A DNA stretch of 9,549 bases, taken from the NCBI GenBank assembly GCA_945622055.1, contig CALZBV010000081.1:1-9549 (forward strand), in the 5' to 3' direction. The DNA comes from an uncultured Clostridia bacterium. Its GTDB lineage: Bacteria > Bacillota > Clostridia > Lachnospirales > Lachnospiraceae. Below are positions 1-5,952 of this stretch, piece after piece; positions within the stretch are counted from its first letter, which is position 1; every line of letters starts with the position of its first letter. The notes beneath the pieces were generated by a model. The model saw only the letters and a list, made by a program, of their open reading frames with translations, was not told where the DNA came from and did not search any database. The position numbers and the translations under genes are program-made.

Positions 1-90
1 ACTGTTTTCAGGAAACATGCTCCGGAAGTACCCAAGGCCGGTAAGCCTTGGATGTCGATGTGGATGAGTGATTCAAATTGTGGATGGTAA
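1..90 (+). CDS. Possible C-terminal tail of an upstream gene (partial, 5' end outside window)
   Basis: Reading from base 1, frame 1 stays open for 29 codons and stops at TAA 88-90, 15 bases before the ATG of the next gene. The other two forward frames close earlier. The encoded residues end in ...SDSNCGW and match no family I recognise. A 29-codon open frame is not rare by chance (about one in four), so the support is only that it is the longest frame and that its stop overlaps the ribosome site of the following gene, as in an operon. If real, it is cotranscribed with the binding-protein gene. Confidence 0.3.
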   Translation, partial: TVFRKHAPEVPKAGKPWMSMWMSDSNCGW

Positions 91-105
91 GGTGGGTGAT
101 TGACT

Positions 106-1581
106 ATGGCAAAAAAAGTATCTTTATTGTTGCTGCTTGTCTTGTTGGAAGGCTTTGTTTCAGGCTGTAACAGAGGAACGGGTGAACCGGAGCGTACAAC
201 GGTCCCGTCTCCTACGAAACAGACGGAGGCAACGGTAACTCCGACTCCTACGGAAGAACCGGTAGAGGTCAGAAATTTAAATGGTCTTCATGTTATTATT
301 GGTGATACCTATTCGCCGGAGGTCACACCGGCACCGACGAATGTACAGGAGGAGGCGACCAGGTTATATCGTGAGGATATCATGCGAACCTATAACTGTA
401 CAATTCGTGCAAAAAAGGTGGCTGACTGGGATGAGATGGAGGAGGTTTACATAAATTCTGTACTGGAAGGGAAGCCGGTTGCGCAGGTGTTTGAGCTGGA
501 CTATAGGTTTTTTGCAAAGCCGTTTTCCATGGGGCTGTTCTATGACCTGGCTACGCTAAAAGAGTTGGGTATCAGTATCAATGGCAGAGATCGTAAGGGT
601 AAGTGGAGCGGAGCGGTAAATAAAGTTATGACCAAAGGAAAGAGTATATATGGTATGCGTTCGGAGCCGATAGAGCCGGGAGGCGGAATTCTTTGGAATA
701 AGAGATTATTTGAAGAAGCCGGACTTGATCCGGATTTGCCGTATGATTTACAGGCCAGCGGGGAATGGACCTGGTCGAAGTTTGAAGAGATTTGTGCAAT
801 CCTGACCCGTGATACCGACGGAGACGGGCAGACGGATGTGTATGCCACCTGTTCCGACGGTGCGGATACCTTACAGTGCCTGGTGTCCTCCACGGGAAAG
901 GATTTTATTGCAGTGGACAAAGACGGAAGGATTTATAATAACTGTAAGGACGAGGACGTGTTAGGCGCTATGGAATATGCGGCAGAGCTTTACGAAAAGG
1001 GATATGAGAAGCCTCGGCCGTCGGATGCGGTATCGGACTGGTACATTTCGGCGTTTCAGGAAGGGAAGGCTGCAATGCAGTTTGCCGAGGAAGCGCTTTG
1101 CAAACCGGATGCGCCTTATGGAGAGAATTGTATGACCGATGCGGTTGGATTTGTGGTGCCGCCGAAGCCGGATGGACAAGAGGAGTATTACACCTATGTG
1201 TACGGAAATATATGGGTGATTCCGTCCTGTTACGATGCGGAAACGGCAGCGGACATTGCGTTTGCCTATGACCTTTATACGAATCAGACGCCGGGATACA
1301 ATGATCCGGTGTCCTATGGAGAGCCCTATTATCCTGATTTTTATAGAGCAGGTGAATATGATGAACGGGTAATAAAGGAAACGCTTCCGCATTATAATGA
1401 TGACGAGACGACAAACTTTTTAACCCGTTATCTGGTGGATGGTCTGGATATCCGTGAGCTGACAGAGAGTTATCCGTTTGTGGAATGTACGCCGGAAGCA
1501 TGTGTGGAAGGTGTATGGGATTTTTGGCAGGAATTGATTGATGTGAGCAATGAGCGCCTGCCTGCTCCGGACAAAAATTAA
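106..1581 (+). CDS. ABC transporter substrate-binding lipoprotein (family 1 extracellular solute-binding protein)
   Basis: The 491-residue product is predicted to be a membrane-anchored receptor that captures a solute outside the cell and presents it to an ABC permease. A Lys-Lys start, a Leu-rich hydrophobic stretch and a lipobox (VSGC, Cys21) mark a lipoprotein signal peptide. A Thr/Pro/Glu-rich spacer (about residues 22-55) lifts the domain off the membrane. The body shows WTW (221-223) followed by a helix, and a calcium-loop-like DTDGDGQTD (236-244), both common in family 1 binding proteins of Clostridia, which often bind sugars; the ligand here cannot be told. ATG 106 is preferred over TTG 100 because AAGGTGG (89-95) sits 10 bases upstream, leaving only 4 for the TTG. 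No permease or ATPase gene follows. A terminator ends the unit, so partners lie upstream or elsewhere. Confidence 0.85.
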   Translation: MAKKVSLLLLLVLLEGFVSGCNRGTGEPERTTVPSPTKQTEATVTPTPTEEPVEVRNLNGLHVIIGDTYSPEVTPAPTNVQEEATRLYREDIMRTYNCTIRAKKVADWDEMEEVYINSVLEGKPVAQVFELDYRFFAKPFSMGLFYDLATLKELGISINGRDRKGKWSGAVNKVMTKGKSIYGMRSEPIEPGGGILWNKRLFEEAGLDPDLPYDLQASGEWTWSKFEEICAILTRDTDGDGQTDVYATCSDGADTLQCLVSSTGKDFIAVDKDGRIYNNCKDEDVLGAMEYAAELYEKGYEKPRPSDAVSDWYISAFQEGKAAMQFAEEALCKPDAPYGENCMTDAVGFVVPPKPDGQEEYYTYVYGNIWVIPSCYDAETAADIAFAYDLYTNQTPGYNDPVSYGEPYYPDFYRAGEYDERVIKETLPHYNDDETTNFLTRYLVDGLDIRELTESYPFVECTPEACVEGVWDFWQELIDVSNERLPAPDKN

Positions 1582-1597
1582 GTATCTGACAGAATTA

Positions 1598-1629
1598 AAA
1601 AAGCTGCTTGACAAAACAGGCAGCTTTTT
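1598..1629 (+). terminator. Rho-independent terminator of the binding-protein gene
   Basis: A ten-base-pair stem (AAAAAGCTGC at 1598-1607 with GCAGCTTTTT at 1620-1629) is extended by a T-G wobble and a T-A pair, leaving an 8-base loop at 1610-1617. The 3' arm ends in five T. It starts 16 bases after the TAA of the lipoprotein gene. The hairpin contains the -35 box of the next operon, and the -10 box begins two bases after it. Confidence 0.85.
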
Positions 1630-1636
1630 ATATAAT
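1608..1636 (+). promoter_or_regulatory. Consensus sigma-A promoter of the metal-resistance operon
   Basis: A perfect TTGACA (1608-1613) and perfect TATAAT (1631-1636) are separated by 17 bases, so every position of both hexamers matches. Transcription should start near 1642-1644, inside the palindromic operator. The -35 box lies in the loop-closing region of the upstream terminator, and the spacer carries the terminator's 3' arm. Such a strong promoter fits a gene set held off by a repressor. Confidence 0.9.
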
Positions 1637-1640
1637 AAAT

Positions 1641-1660
1641 ATATGAATAGTTGTTCATAT
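1641..1660. promoter_or_regulatory. ArsR/SmtB-family operator (Zn/Cd-sensor type palindrome)
   Basis: Perfect 7-bp half-sites, ATATGAA (1641-1647) and TTCATAT (1654-1660), flank a 6-bp centre. This resembles the imperfect 12-2-12 repeats with TGAA/TTCA cores known for the SmtB, CzrA and CadC regulators. It begins four bases after the -10 box and covers the predicted transcription start, so a bound repressor would block the promoter. The ArsR-family gene starts 23 bases downstream and is the obvious ligand, which implies autoregulation. Confidence 0.8.
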
Positions 1661-1683
1661 GTTTATTTGAAAGGAGCGGACCA

Positions 1684-2052
1684 ATGTATCATCACGAGAC
1701 GGATTGTGAATGCTGTGAAAGTATCCAGGTGCACGAGGACCTCTTGCAGAAGGTACTTGCCGGGATGCCGGCGGAGGAGGAGCTCTACGATTTGGCAGAG
1801 CTGTTTAAGGTGTTTGGAGACTCTACCCGGATTCGTATATTATATGCGTTGTTTGAGGAAGAGATTTGCGTTTGTGATCTTGCGGCAGCACTTAGTATGA
1901 CACAGTCCGCGGTGTCGCATCAGCTTCGGATTTTAAAGCAGGCGAAGCTGGTACGGTTTCGCAGGGAAGGAAAGTCGGTGTTGTATTCGCTTGCGGATGC
2001 ACATGTAAAGACTATGATTGCGCAGGGCGTGGAACATATCAGGGAAGACTGA
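1684..2052 (+). CDS. ArsR/SmtB-family metal-sensing repressor (CadC-like)
   Basis: The 122-residue winged-helix repressor is predicted to release DNA when it binds Zn, Cd or Pb, switching on the efflux genes that follow. The segment ELFKVFGDSTRIRIL (39-53) is the ArsR-family signature, and SMTQSAVSHQLRIL (71-84) is the recognition helix. It carries ligands for two metal sites: a CadC-type thiolate site from an N-terminal His/Cys cluster (H3, H4, C8, C10, C11) plus C62-V-C64, and an SmtB-type alpha-5 site with D105, H107, H118 and E121, the same spacing as SmtB D104/H106/H117/E120. ATG 1684 is chosen because AAGGAG (1671-1676) lies 7 bases upstream. The longer open frame back to 1651 runs into the operator. 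The position under the palindrome 1641-1660 supports autoregulation. Which metal is physiological cannot be read from sequence. Confidence 0.92.
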   Translation: MYHHETDCECCESIQVHEDLLQKVLAGMPAEEELYDLAELFKVFGDSTRIRILYALFEEEICVCDLAAALSMTQSAVSHQLRILKQAKLVRFRREGKSVLYSLADAHVKTMIAQGVEHIRED

Positions 2053-2105
2053 GAATGAGTAGCGTAGCGTTGTCCGTAACATAATATGATTTGGAGGATT
2101 TGGTT

Positions 2106-2324
2106 ATGAAGAAGAAATTTAAGCTTGAGAATCTGGATTGTGCAAATTGTGCAGCAAAGATGGAAGAGGGAATCAAAAAGATTCCGGGAGTATCGTCTGC
2201 AACGGTAAGCTTCATGATGCAGAAGCTTACGATTGAGGCAGAGGAGGAGCGATTTGACGAGATTATGAAGCAGGCAGTTTCCGTGTGCAAAAAGATTGAA
2301 CCGGATTGCACGATTGTTCTGTAA
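2106..2324 (+). CDS. Free-standing heavy-metal-associated (HMA) domain protein
   Basis: The 72-residue protein is a single ferredoxin-like HMA domain, the fold used by metallochaperones and by the N-termini of P1B ATPases. The metal-binding motif LDCANC places Cys12 and Cys15 in the first loop, followed by an amphipathic helix and the PGVSSATVSF segment typical of the fold. Two further Cys lie near the C-terminus (VCKKIEPDC). An acidic residue just before CxxC is common in Zn/Cd-type HMA domains, whereas copper types usually have M-x-C. GGAGG (2093-2097) is 8 bases before the ATG. It lies 53 bases after the repressor gene and just before the ATPase gene, whose own HMA domain is missing, so it probably supplies that domain in trans, as a chaperone or regulatory domain. 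A split from a once-fused gene is an alternative. Confidence 0.9.
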   Translation: MKKKFKLENLDCANCAAKMEEGIKKIPGVSSATVSFMMQKLTIEAEEERFDEIMKQAVSVCKKIEPDCTIVL

Positions 2325-2359
2325 TTCTGCCGGAACAAATGAATGATGAGGTGAAGCCC

Positions 2360-4228
2360 ATGACGAAGGGACAGAAAAAGACGTTTTATCGAATTATTGC
2401 AGCTTTCCTGCTTTTGGTGCCGATTGTTCTGGCAGAGCATTTGGAGGTATTTTCTTCGTGGAGCCCGGTAGTTATTCTGCTTTTGTATCTGATTCCGTAC
2501 GTAATAATCGGATATGACATTGTGTGGAAGGCGGTAAGGAACATTTGCCACGGGCAGGTGTTTGATGAAAATTTCCTGATGCTTTTGGCAACGATTGGTG
2601 CACTTGTCATCGGTGAGTATGCGGAAGCAGTTGCGGTTATGCTGTTTTATCAGATCGGAGAGCTGTTTCAGAGCTATGCGGTTGGTAAGTCCAGACAGTC
2701 GATTTCTGATATGATGGAGCTTTGTCCGGAGTATGCAAACCTGGAACAGGATGGAGAATTGGTGCGGGTTGATCCGGATGAGGTATCGGTAGGTGATATC
2801 ATTGTAATCAAGCCGGGAGAGCGGGTACCGGTAGACGGTGTTGTCCTTTCCGGGGAGTCGTTTTTAGATACGGCGGCCTTGACCGGTGAGTCGGTTCCGC
2901 GCCGTGCGGCAGCCGGGGACGAAGTAATCAGTGGCTGTGTCAATGGCAGCGGAACGCTTCGGGTTTCGGTAACGAAGGAATTTGAAGCTTCTACCGTGGC
3001 GAAAATTTTGGAGCTTGTGGAAAATGCCGGAAGCAGAAAGGCGAAGAGTGAGAATTTCATCACCAAATTTGCAAAATATTATACACCTGTTGTGACGATT
3101 GGTGCGGCAGCGCTTGCGATTATTCCACCGCTTTTCTTTTCCCTGGACTGGTTTACGTGGTTGTACCGTGCCTGCACATTTTTGGTAATCTCGTGTCCGT
3201 GTGCGCTTGTGATTTCAGTGCCGCTCGGCTTTTTTGGCGGAATCGGTGCGGCTTCCCGCATTGGAGTACTGGTTAAAGGAAGCAATTACTTAGAGACGAT
3301 GGCACATGTGACCACATTTGCCATGGATAAAACAGGAACCTTAACGAAGGGTGTGTTTACGGTAACGAAGGTACTTCCGCAAGGAATCTCTGCGGAGGAG
3401 CTTTTGGAGCTTGCGGCACACGGAGAGGCGTATTCGAATCATCCGGTTGCAACCGCAGTAAAGACGGCAAACCAAAGACCGGTTGCGTTGGAGCGGGTAC
3501 GCGAGGCCGAGGAGATTGCCGGGCACGGAATCCGTGTTTGGATTGATGGCCAGGAGGTACTTCTTGGAAATGAGAAGCTCCTTGCAAAGCATAGCGTTTT
3601 GGTGGTACCGTGTCATGAGGCAGGTACGGTGATTTATGTCGCAAAAAACGGAACGTATCTGGGAGCGATTGTGATTTCGGATGAGGTCAAGGAAGGTGCA
3701 AAAGAGGCAATTTCTGAGATGCGTGCAGCCGGAGTAAAGAAGTTTGTCATGCTGACCGGTGACAGGAACACGGTTGCAGAAGCGGTAGCAGAGGAGCTTG
3801 GGGTAGATGAGGTATTCTCGGAGCTTTTGCCCCAGCACAAGACAGAACGTGTTGAGGAACTTTTGGATAATCAGGCGAAAAACGAGTTTCTGGCCTTTGT
3901 CGGAGACGGGATGAATGATGCACCGGTACTGACGCGTGCGGATGTTGGTATCGCAATGGGAAGTCTTGGTTCTGATGCTGCAATCGAGGCGGCGGATATT
4001 GTACTGATGGACGATGAAATCGGAAAGATTGCAAAGACGGTGCGCATTGCAAGAAAGACGCTGCTCGTTGTAAAGGAAAACATTGTATTTGCGCTTTCGG
4101 TTAAGCTTCTGGTTCTTCTCCTCGGTGCCCTCGGCATAGCCAATATGTGGGCTGCCGTGTTTGCGGATGTCGGTGTTTCGGTCATTGCAATCCTTAATTC
4201 CATGCGGATGTTAAACTATAGAGGATAG
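2360..4228 (+). CDS. cadA: P1B-2 type heavy-metal (Zn/Cd/Pb) exporting ATPase without N-terminal HMA domain
   Basis: This inner-membrane pump couples ATP hydrolysis to export of divalent soft metals. In 622-residue numbering the motifs are TGES (175-178, actuator), CPC (279-281) followed by ALVISVP in the metal-path helix, DKTGT with the phosphorylated Asp323, the HP pair of the nucleotide domain (H361-P362), GDGMNDAP (515-522), and D603-V-G in the last helix. CPC with SxP and a C-terminal DxG define the P1B-2 group (ZntA/CadA) and argue against copper pumps. Hydrophobic pairs at about 10-55 and 70-105 precede the actuator domain. The usual N-terminal HMA domain is absent but is encoded by the preceding gene in another frame. 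ATG 2360 is chosen for GAGG at 2348-2351, 8 bases upstream. ATG 2339 is in frame but has no clear ribosome site. No terminator is visible after the stop. Confidence 0.93.
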   Translation: MTKGQKKTFYRIIAAFLLLVPIVLAEHLEVFSSWSPVVILLLYLIPYVIIGYDIVWKAVRNICHGQVFDENFLMLLATIGALVIGEYAEAVAVMLFYQIGELFQSYAVGKSRQSISDMMELCPEYANLEQDGELVRVDPDEVSVGDIIVIKPGERVPVDGVVLSGESFLDTAALTGESVPRRAAAGDEVISGCVNGSGTLRVSVTKEFEASTVAKILELVENAGSRKAKSENFITKFAKYYTPVVTIGAAALAIIPPLFFSLDWFTWLYRACTFLVISCPCALVISVPLGFFGGIGAASRIGVLVKGSNYLETMAHVTTFAMDKTGTLTKGVFTVTKVLPQGISAEELLELAAHGEAYSNHPVATAVKTANQRPVALERVREAEEIAGHGIRVWIDGQEVLLGNEKLLAKHSVLVVPCHEAGTVIYVAKNGTYLGAIVISDEVKEGAKEAISEMRAAGVKKFVMLTGDRNTVAEAVAEELGVDEVFSELLPQHKTERVEELLDNQAKNEFLAFVGDGMNDAPVLTRADVGIAMGSLGSDAAIEAADIVLMDDEIGKIAKTVRIARKTLLVVKENIVFALSVKLLVLLLGALGIANMWAAVFADVGVSVIAILNSMRMLNYRG

Positions 4229-4229
4229 A

Positions 4230-4268
4230 TTGATAAGAATTTTGAATAAATTTGATAAGTATTTTGAA
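4230..4268 (+). repeat. Tandem 17-bp direct repeat upstream of the PurF-like gene
   Basis: TTGATAAGAATTTTGAA (4230-4246) recurs at 4252-4268 with a single A-to-T change. The copies start 22 bp apart, about two helical turns, so both would face the same side of the DNA. They begin right after the stop of the ATPase gene and end 16 bases before the -35 box of the next promoter, a usual place for activator or repressor sites. The tract is AT-rich, so chance duplication is possible. No known regulator site is recognised. Confidence 0.6.
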
Positions 4269-4284
4269 GAAAAAATCGTCGGAT

Positions 4285-4314
4285 TTGATATTGCGTTCCG
4301 AATGGGATTATATT
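4285..4314 (+). promoter_or_regulatory. Probable sigma-A promoter of the PurF-like gene
   Basis: TTGATA (4285-4290) and TATATT (4309-4314) each match consensus at five of six positions, with an 18-base spacer. The predicted start near 4321 leaves a leader of about 40 bases before the ATG at 4361. The ribosome site CGGAGG (4347-4352) sits 8 bases before that ATG. Confidence 0.65.
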
Positions 4315-4350
4315 AGAATAGTAAGGTAAGGCTGTTACTAATCATTCGGA
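4297..4350 (+). other. Long-range inverted repeat overlapping promoter and ribosome site
   Basis: TCCGAATG (4297-4304) is the exact reverse complement of CATTCGGA (4343-4350), with possible wobble pairs on both sides. Inside it lies a second pair, TAGTAA (4319-4324) with TTACTA (4335-4340). The left arm is upstream of the predicted transcription start, while the right arm includes the GGA of the Shine-Dalgarno. A transcript from the local promoter would lack the left arm. A read-through transcript from the metal operon would carry both and could hide the ribosome site. The function is inferred only from this geometry. Confidence 0.4.
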
Positions 4351-4360
4351 GGTTATACAA

Positions 4361-5767
4361 ATGGGCGGTTTTTTTGCAGTTGCATCAAAGGAAGATTGTG
4401 TATTTGACCTGTTTTTCGGCACGGACTATCATTCCCATCTCGGTACCAGAAGAGGCGGAATGGCAGTATATAATAAGGAGGACGGTTTTGACCGCTCCAT
4501 TCATAACATCGAGAATTCACCTTTTCGTACCAAGTTCGAAAAGGATGTGAATGAGATGAAAGGAAATCTCGGTATCGGCTGTATTTCGGATTATGAGCCG
4601 CAGCCGCTGATTGTACGTTCGCATCACGGAACCTACTCCATCATTACGGTTGGTAAGATCAACAACATGGAGGAATTGATTGCCGATGTATTTAAGGCCG
4701 GAACCTCTCATTTCCTCGAGATGAGCGGAGGCGACATCAATGCAACGGAAATGGTTGCTGCACTTATTAACCAGAAGGAAAATATCGTGGAAGGCATTCA
4801 GTTTGCACAGGAGAAGATTTCCGGCTCCATGAGCATTCTTGTGCTGACCGCAAAGGGCATTTACTGTGCCCGTGATAAATTTGGCCGAACTCCGGTTGCT
4901 ATCGGTAAGAAGGAAAATGCATTCTGTGCATCCTTTGAGTGCTTTGCTTACTTAAATCTTGGTTATCAGGATTATAAGGAGCTTGGACCGGGAGAAATCG
5001 TTGTAATGACGCCGGAGGCTGTGGTTACTTTGGCTCAGCCGGGCAAGGAGATGAAGATTTGTACCTTCCTTTGGATTTACTACGGATATCCGTCTTCTTC
5101 CTATGAGGGAGTCAGTGTTGAGAAGATGCGTTACAATTGCGGTGCTGCGCGTGCAAAGCGTGATAATGTTACACCGGACAGTGTGGCAGGAATTCCGGAT
5201 TCCGGTACTGCGCATGCGGTTGGGTATGCAAATGCCTCCGGTATTCCGTTTACGAGACCGTTTATCAAATATACTCCGACCTGGCCGCGCTCTTTTATGC
5301 CGACGATTCAGAGTAAGAGAAACATGATTGCAAAAATGAAGATGATTCCGGTGCATGATCTGATTCAGGAAAAGAGCTTGCTGCTTATCGATGACTCGAT
5401 TGTGCGCGGTACGCAGCTTCGTGAAACGACTGAATTTTTGTACCAGAGCGGTGCAAAGGAGGTTCACATCCGTCCGGCATGTCCGCCGCTTGTGTTTGGT
5501 TGTAAATATCTGAATTTCTCCCGTTCCTCTTCTGAGATGGATCTGATTACGAGACGTGTGATTGCGGAGCTGGAGGGCAGGGATGCAGATATTGATTTCG
5601 AAGAGTATGTAAATCCGGAGTCGGACAAGTATCAGAGCATGATTGAAAAGATTCGCCAGCAGTTAAACTTTACCTCACTTCGGTTCCACCGCCTGGATGA
5701 TATGATTGAGTCGGTTGGAATTGATCCGAGCAAGCTGTGTACGTATTGCTGGAATGGAAAAGAATAA
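4361..5767 (+). CDS. PurF-like phosphoribosyltransferase with degenerate glutaminase domain
   Basis: At 468 residues the protein has the full PurF layout: an N-terminal Ntn-hydrolase glutaminase fold and a C-terminal type I phosphoribosyltransferase. PurF makes phosphoribosylamine from PRPP and glutamine in the first step of purine synthesis. Here the PRPP loop LLIDDSIVRGT (341-351) and IPDSG (278-282) are intact, and Cys234, Cys381, Cys460 and Cys463 match the 4Fe-4S ligands of Bacillus-type PurF. The N-terminus is Met-Gly-Gly where PurF has the Cys nucleophile. By eye alignment the HRG, RY, NGN and SD glutaminase positions read H26-L27, C74-I75-S76, V97-G98-K99 and N127-A128. The flexible-loop GRTFI reads PRSFM. 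No in-frame upstream start could supply a Cys. It may use ammonia, do other PRPP chemistry, or be regulatory. It has its own promoter and terminator and no pur neighbours. Family placement is sure, function is not. Confidence 0.85.
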   Translation: MGGFFAVASKEDCVFDLFFGTDYHSHLGTRRGGMAVYNKEDGFDRSIHNIENSPFRTKFEKDVNEMKGNLGIGCISDYEPQPLIVRSHHGTYSIITVGKINNMEELIADVFKAGTSHFLEMSGGDINATEMVAALINQKENIVEGIQFAQEKISGSMSILVLTAKGIYCARDKFGRTPVAIGKKENAFCASFECFAYLNLGYQDYKELGPGEIVVMTPEAVVTLAQPGKEMKICTFLWIYYGYPSSSYEGVSVEKMRYNCGAARAKRDNVTPDSVAGIPDSGTAHAVGYANASGIPFTRPFIKYTPTWPRSFMPTIQSKRNMIAKMKMIPVHDLIQEKSLLLIDDSIVRGTQLRETTEFLYQSGAKEVHIRPACPPLVFGCKYLNFSRSSSEMDLITRRVIAELEGRDADIDFEEYVNPESDKYQSMIEKIRQQLNFTSLRFHRLDDMIESVGIDPSKLCTYCWNGKE

Positions 5768-5778
5768 TCTTAAGCTAC

Positions 5779-5812
5779 GGCTGTTCTCTTTTGCAGGAGG
5801 ACAGCCATTTTT
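5779..5812 (+). terminator. Rho-independent terminator of the PurF-like gene
   Basis: The 5' arm GGCTGTTCTCT (5779-5789) pairs with GGAGGACAGCC (5796-5806) in an 11-bp stem with two G-T wobbles. The loop is 6 bases and five T follow at 5808-5812. It begins 11 bases after the stop codon. Confidence 0.88.
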
Positions 5813-5813
5813 A

Positions 5814-5840
5814 GTGTAAATGTTGAAATGTGCTTTACAC
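5814..5840. repeat. Inverted repeat GTGTAAA-N13-TTTACAC
   Basis: Perfect 7-bp arms at 5814-5820 and 5834-5840 flank a 13-base centre, giving half-sites 20 bp (two turns) apart. It lies directly after the terminator and 23 bases before the -35 box of the rarA promoter, so it could be an operator. The spacing recalls long-centre operators such as those of BirA, but the sequence does not match that consensus well. Confidence 0.45.
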
Positions 5841-5863
5841 GACAATCTTTTGCCGTCATCCTC

Positions 5864-5892
5864 TTGATAAAAAAACTATTTTGACTTACAAT
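5864..5892 (+). promoter_or_regulatory. Sigma-A promoter of rarA
   Basis: TTGATA (5864-5869) and TACAAT (5887-5892) each match consensus at five of six positions and are 17 bases apart. Transcription would begin near 5899, giving a leader of roughly 55 bases before the rarA ATG. An overlapping TTGACT at 5881 has no good -10 box at the right distance. Confidence 0.7.
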
Positions 5893-5952
5893 ACAAATAG
5901 TGAAAATGAAGTGTGGCTGTTTTGGTGTGCTTATACTTTGAAGGAGATTCTT

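Noticed and set aside
968..1501. Minus-strand open frame of 177 codons, and the overlapping 143-codon frame at 961-1392
   Set aside because: Both are antisense to the clear lipoprotein gene, rich in Arg/His/Pro/Ser with no recognisable domain or ribosome site, as expected for shadows of a coding strand.
1651..1683. Upstream in-frame TTG start for the ArsR-family gene
   Set aside because: It lies in the operator palindrome and lacks a ribosome site. ATG 1684 has AAGGAG 7 bases upstream and gives the usual length.
3341..3838. Minus-strand open frame of 165 codons inside the ATPase gene
   Set aside because: The plus strand carries the nucleotide-binding domain here, and the antisense product shows no motif, start signal or domain.
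4229..4360. A purine or metal riboswitch ahead of the PurF-like gene
   Set aside because: The leader from the predicted start is only about 40 bases and shows no three-way-junction or other riboswitch pattern I can recognise.
4361..4369. A sequencing error turning TGC into GGC at codon 2 of the PurF-like gene
   Set aside because: A one-base error could explain the missing Cys alone, but the other glutaminase residues also differ, so genuine divergence is more likely.
4952..5467. Minus-strand open frame of 171 codons inside the PurF-like gene
   Set aside because: It is antisense to a gene with unmistakable phosphoribosyltransferase motifs, and its composition (Arg, His, Asn, Leu) is that of a shadow frame.
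5830..5952. Longer N-terminus for RarA from an upstream in-frame start
   Set aside because: The extension covers the TTGATA/TACAAT promoter, has no family similarity, and the ATG at 5953 has AAGGAG at ideal distance and begins the normal RarA sequence.
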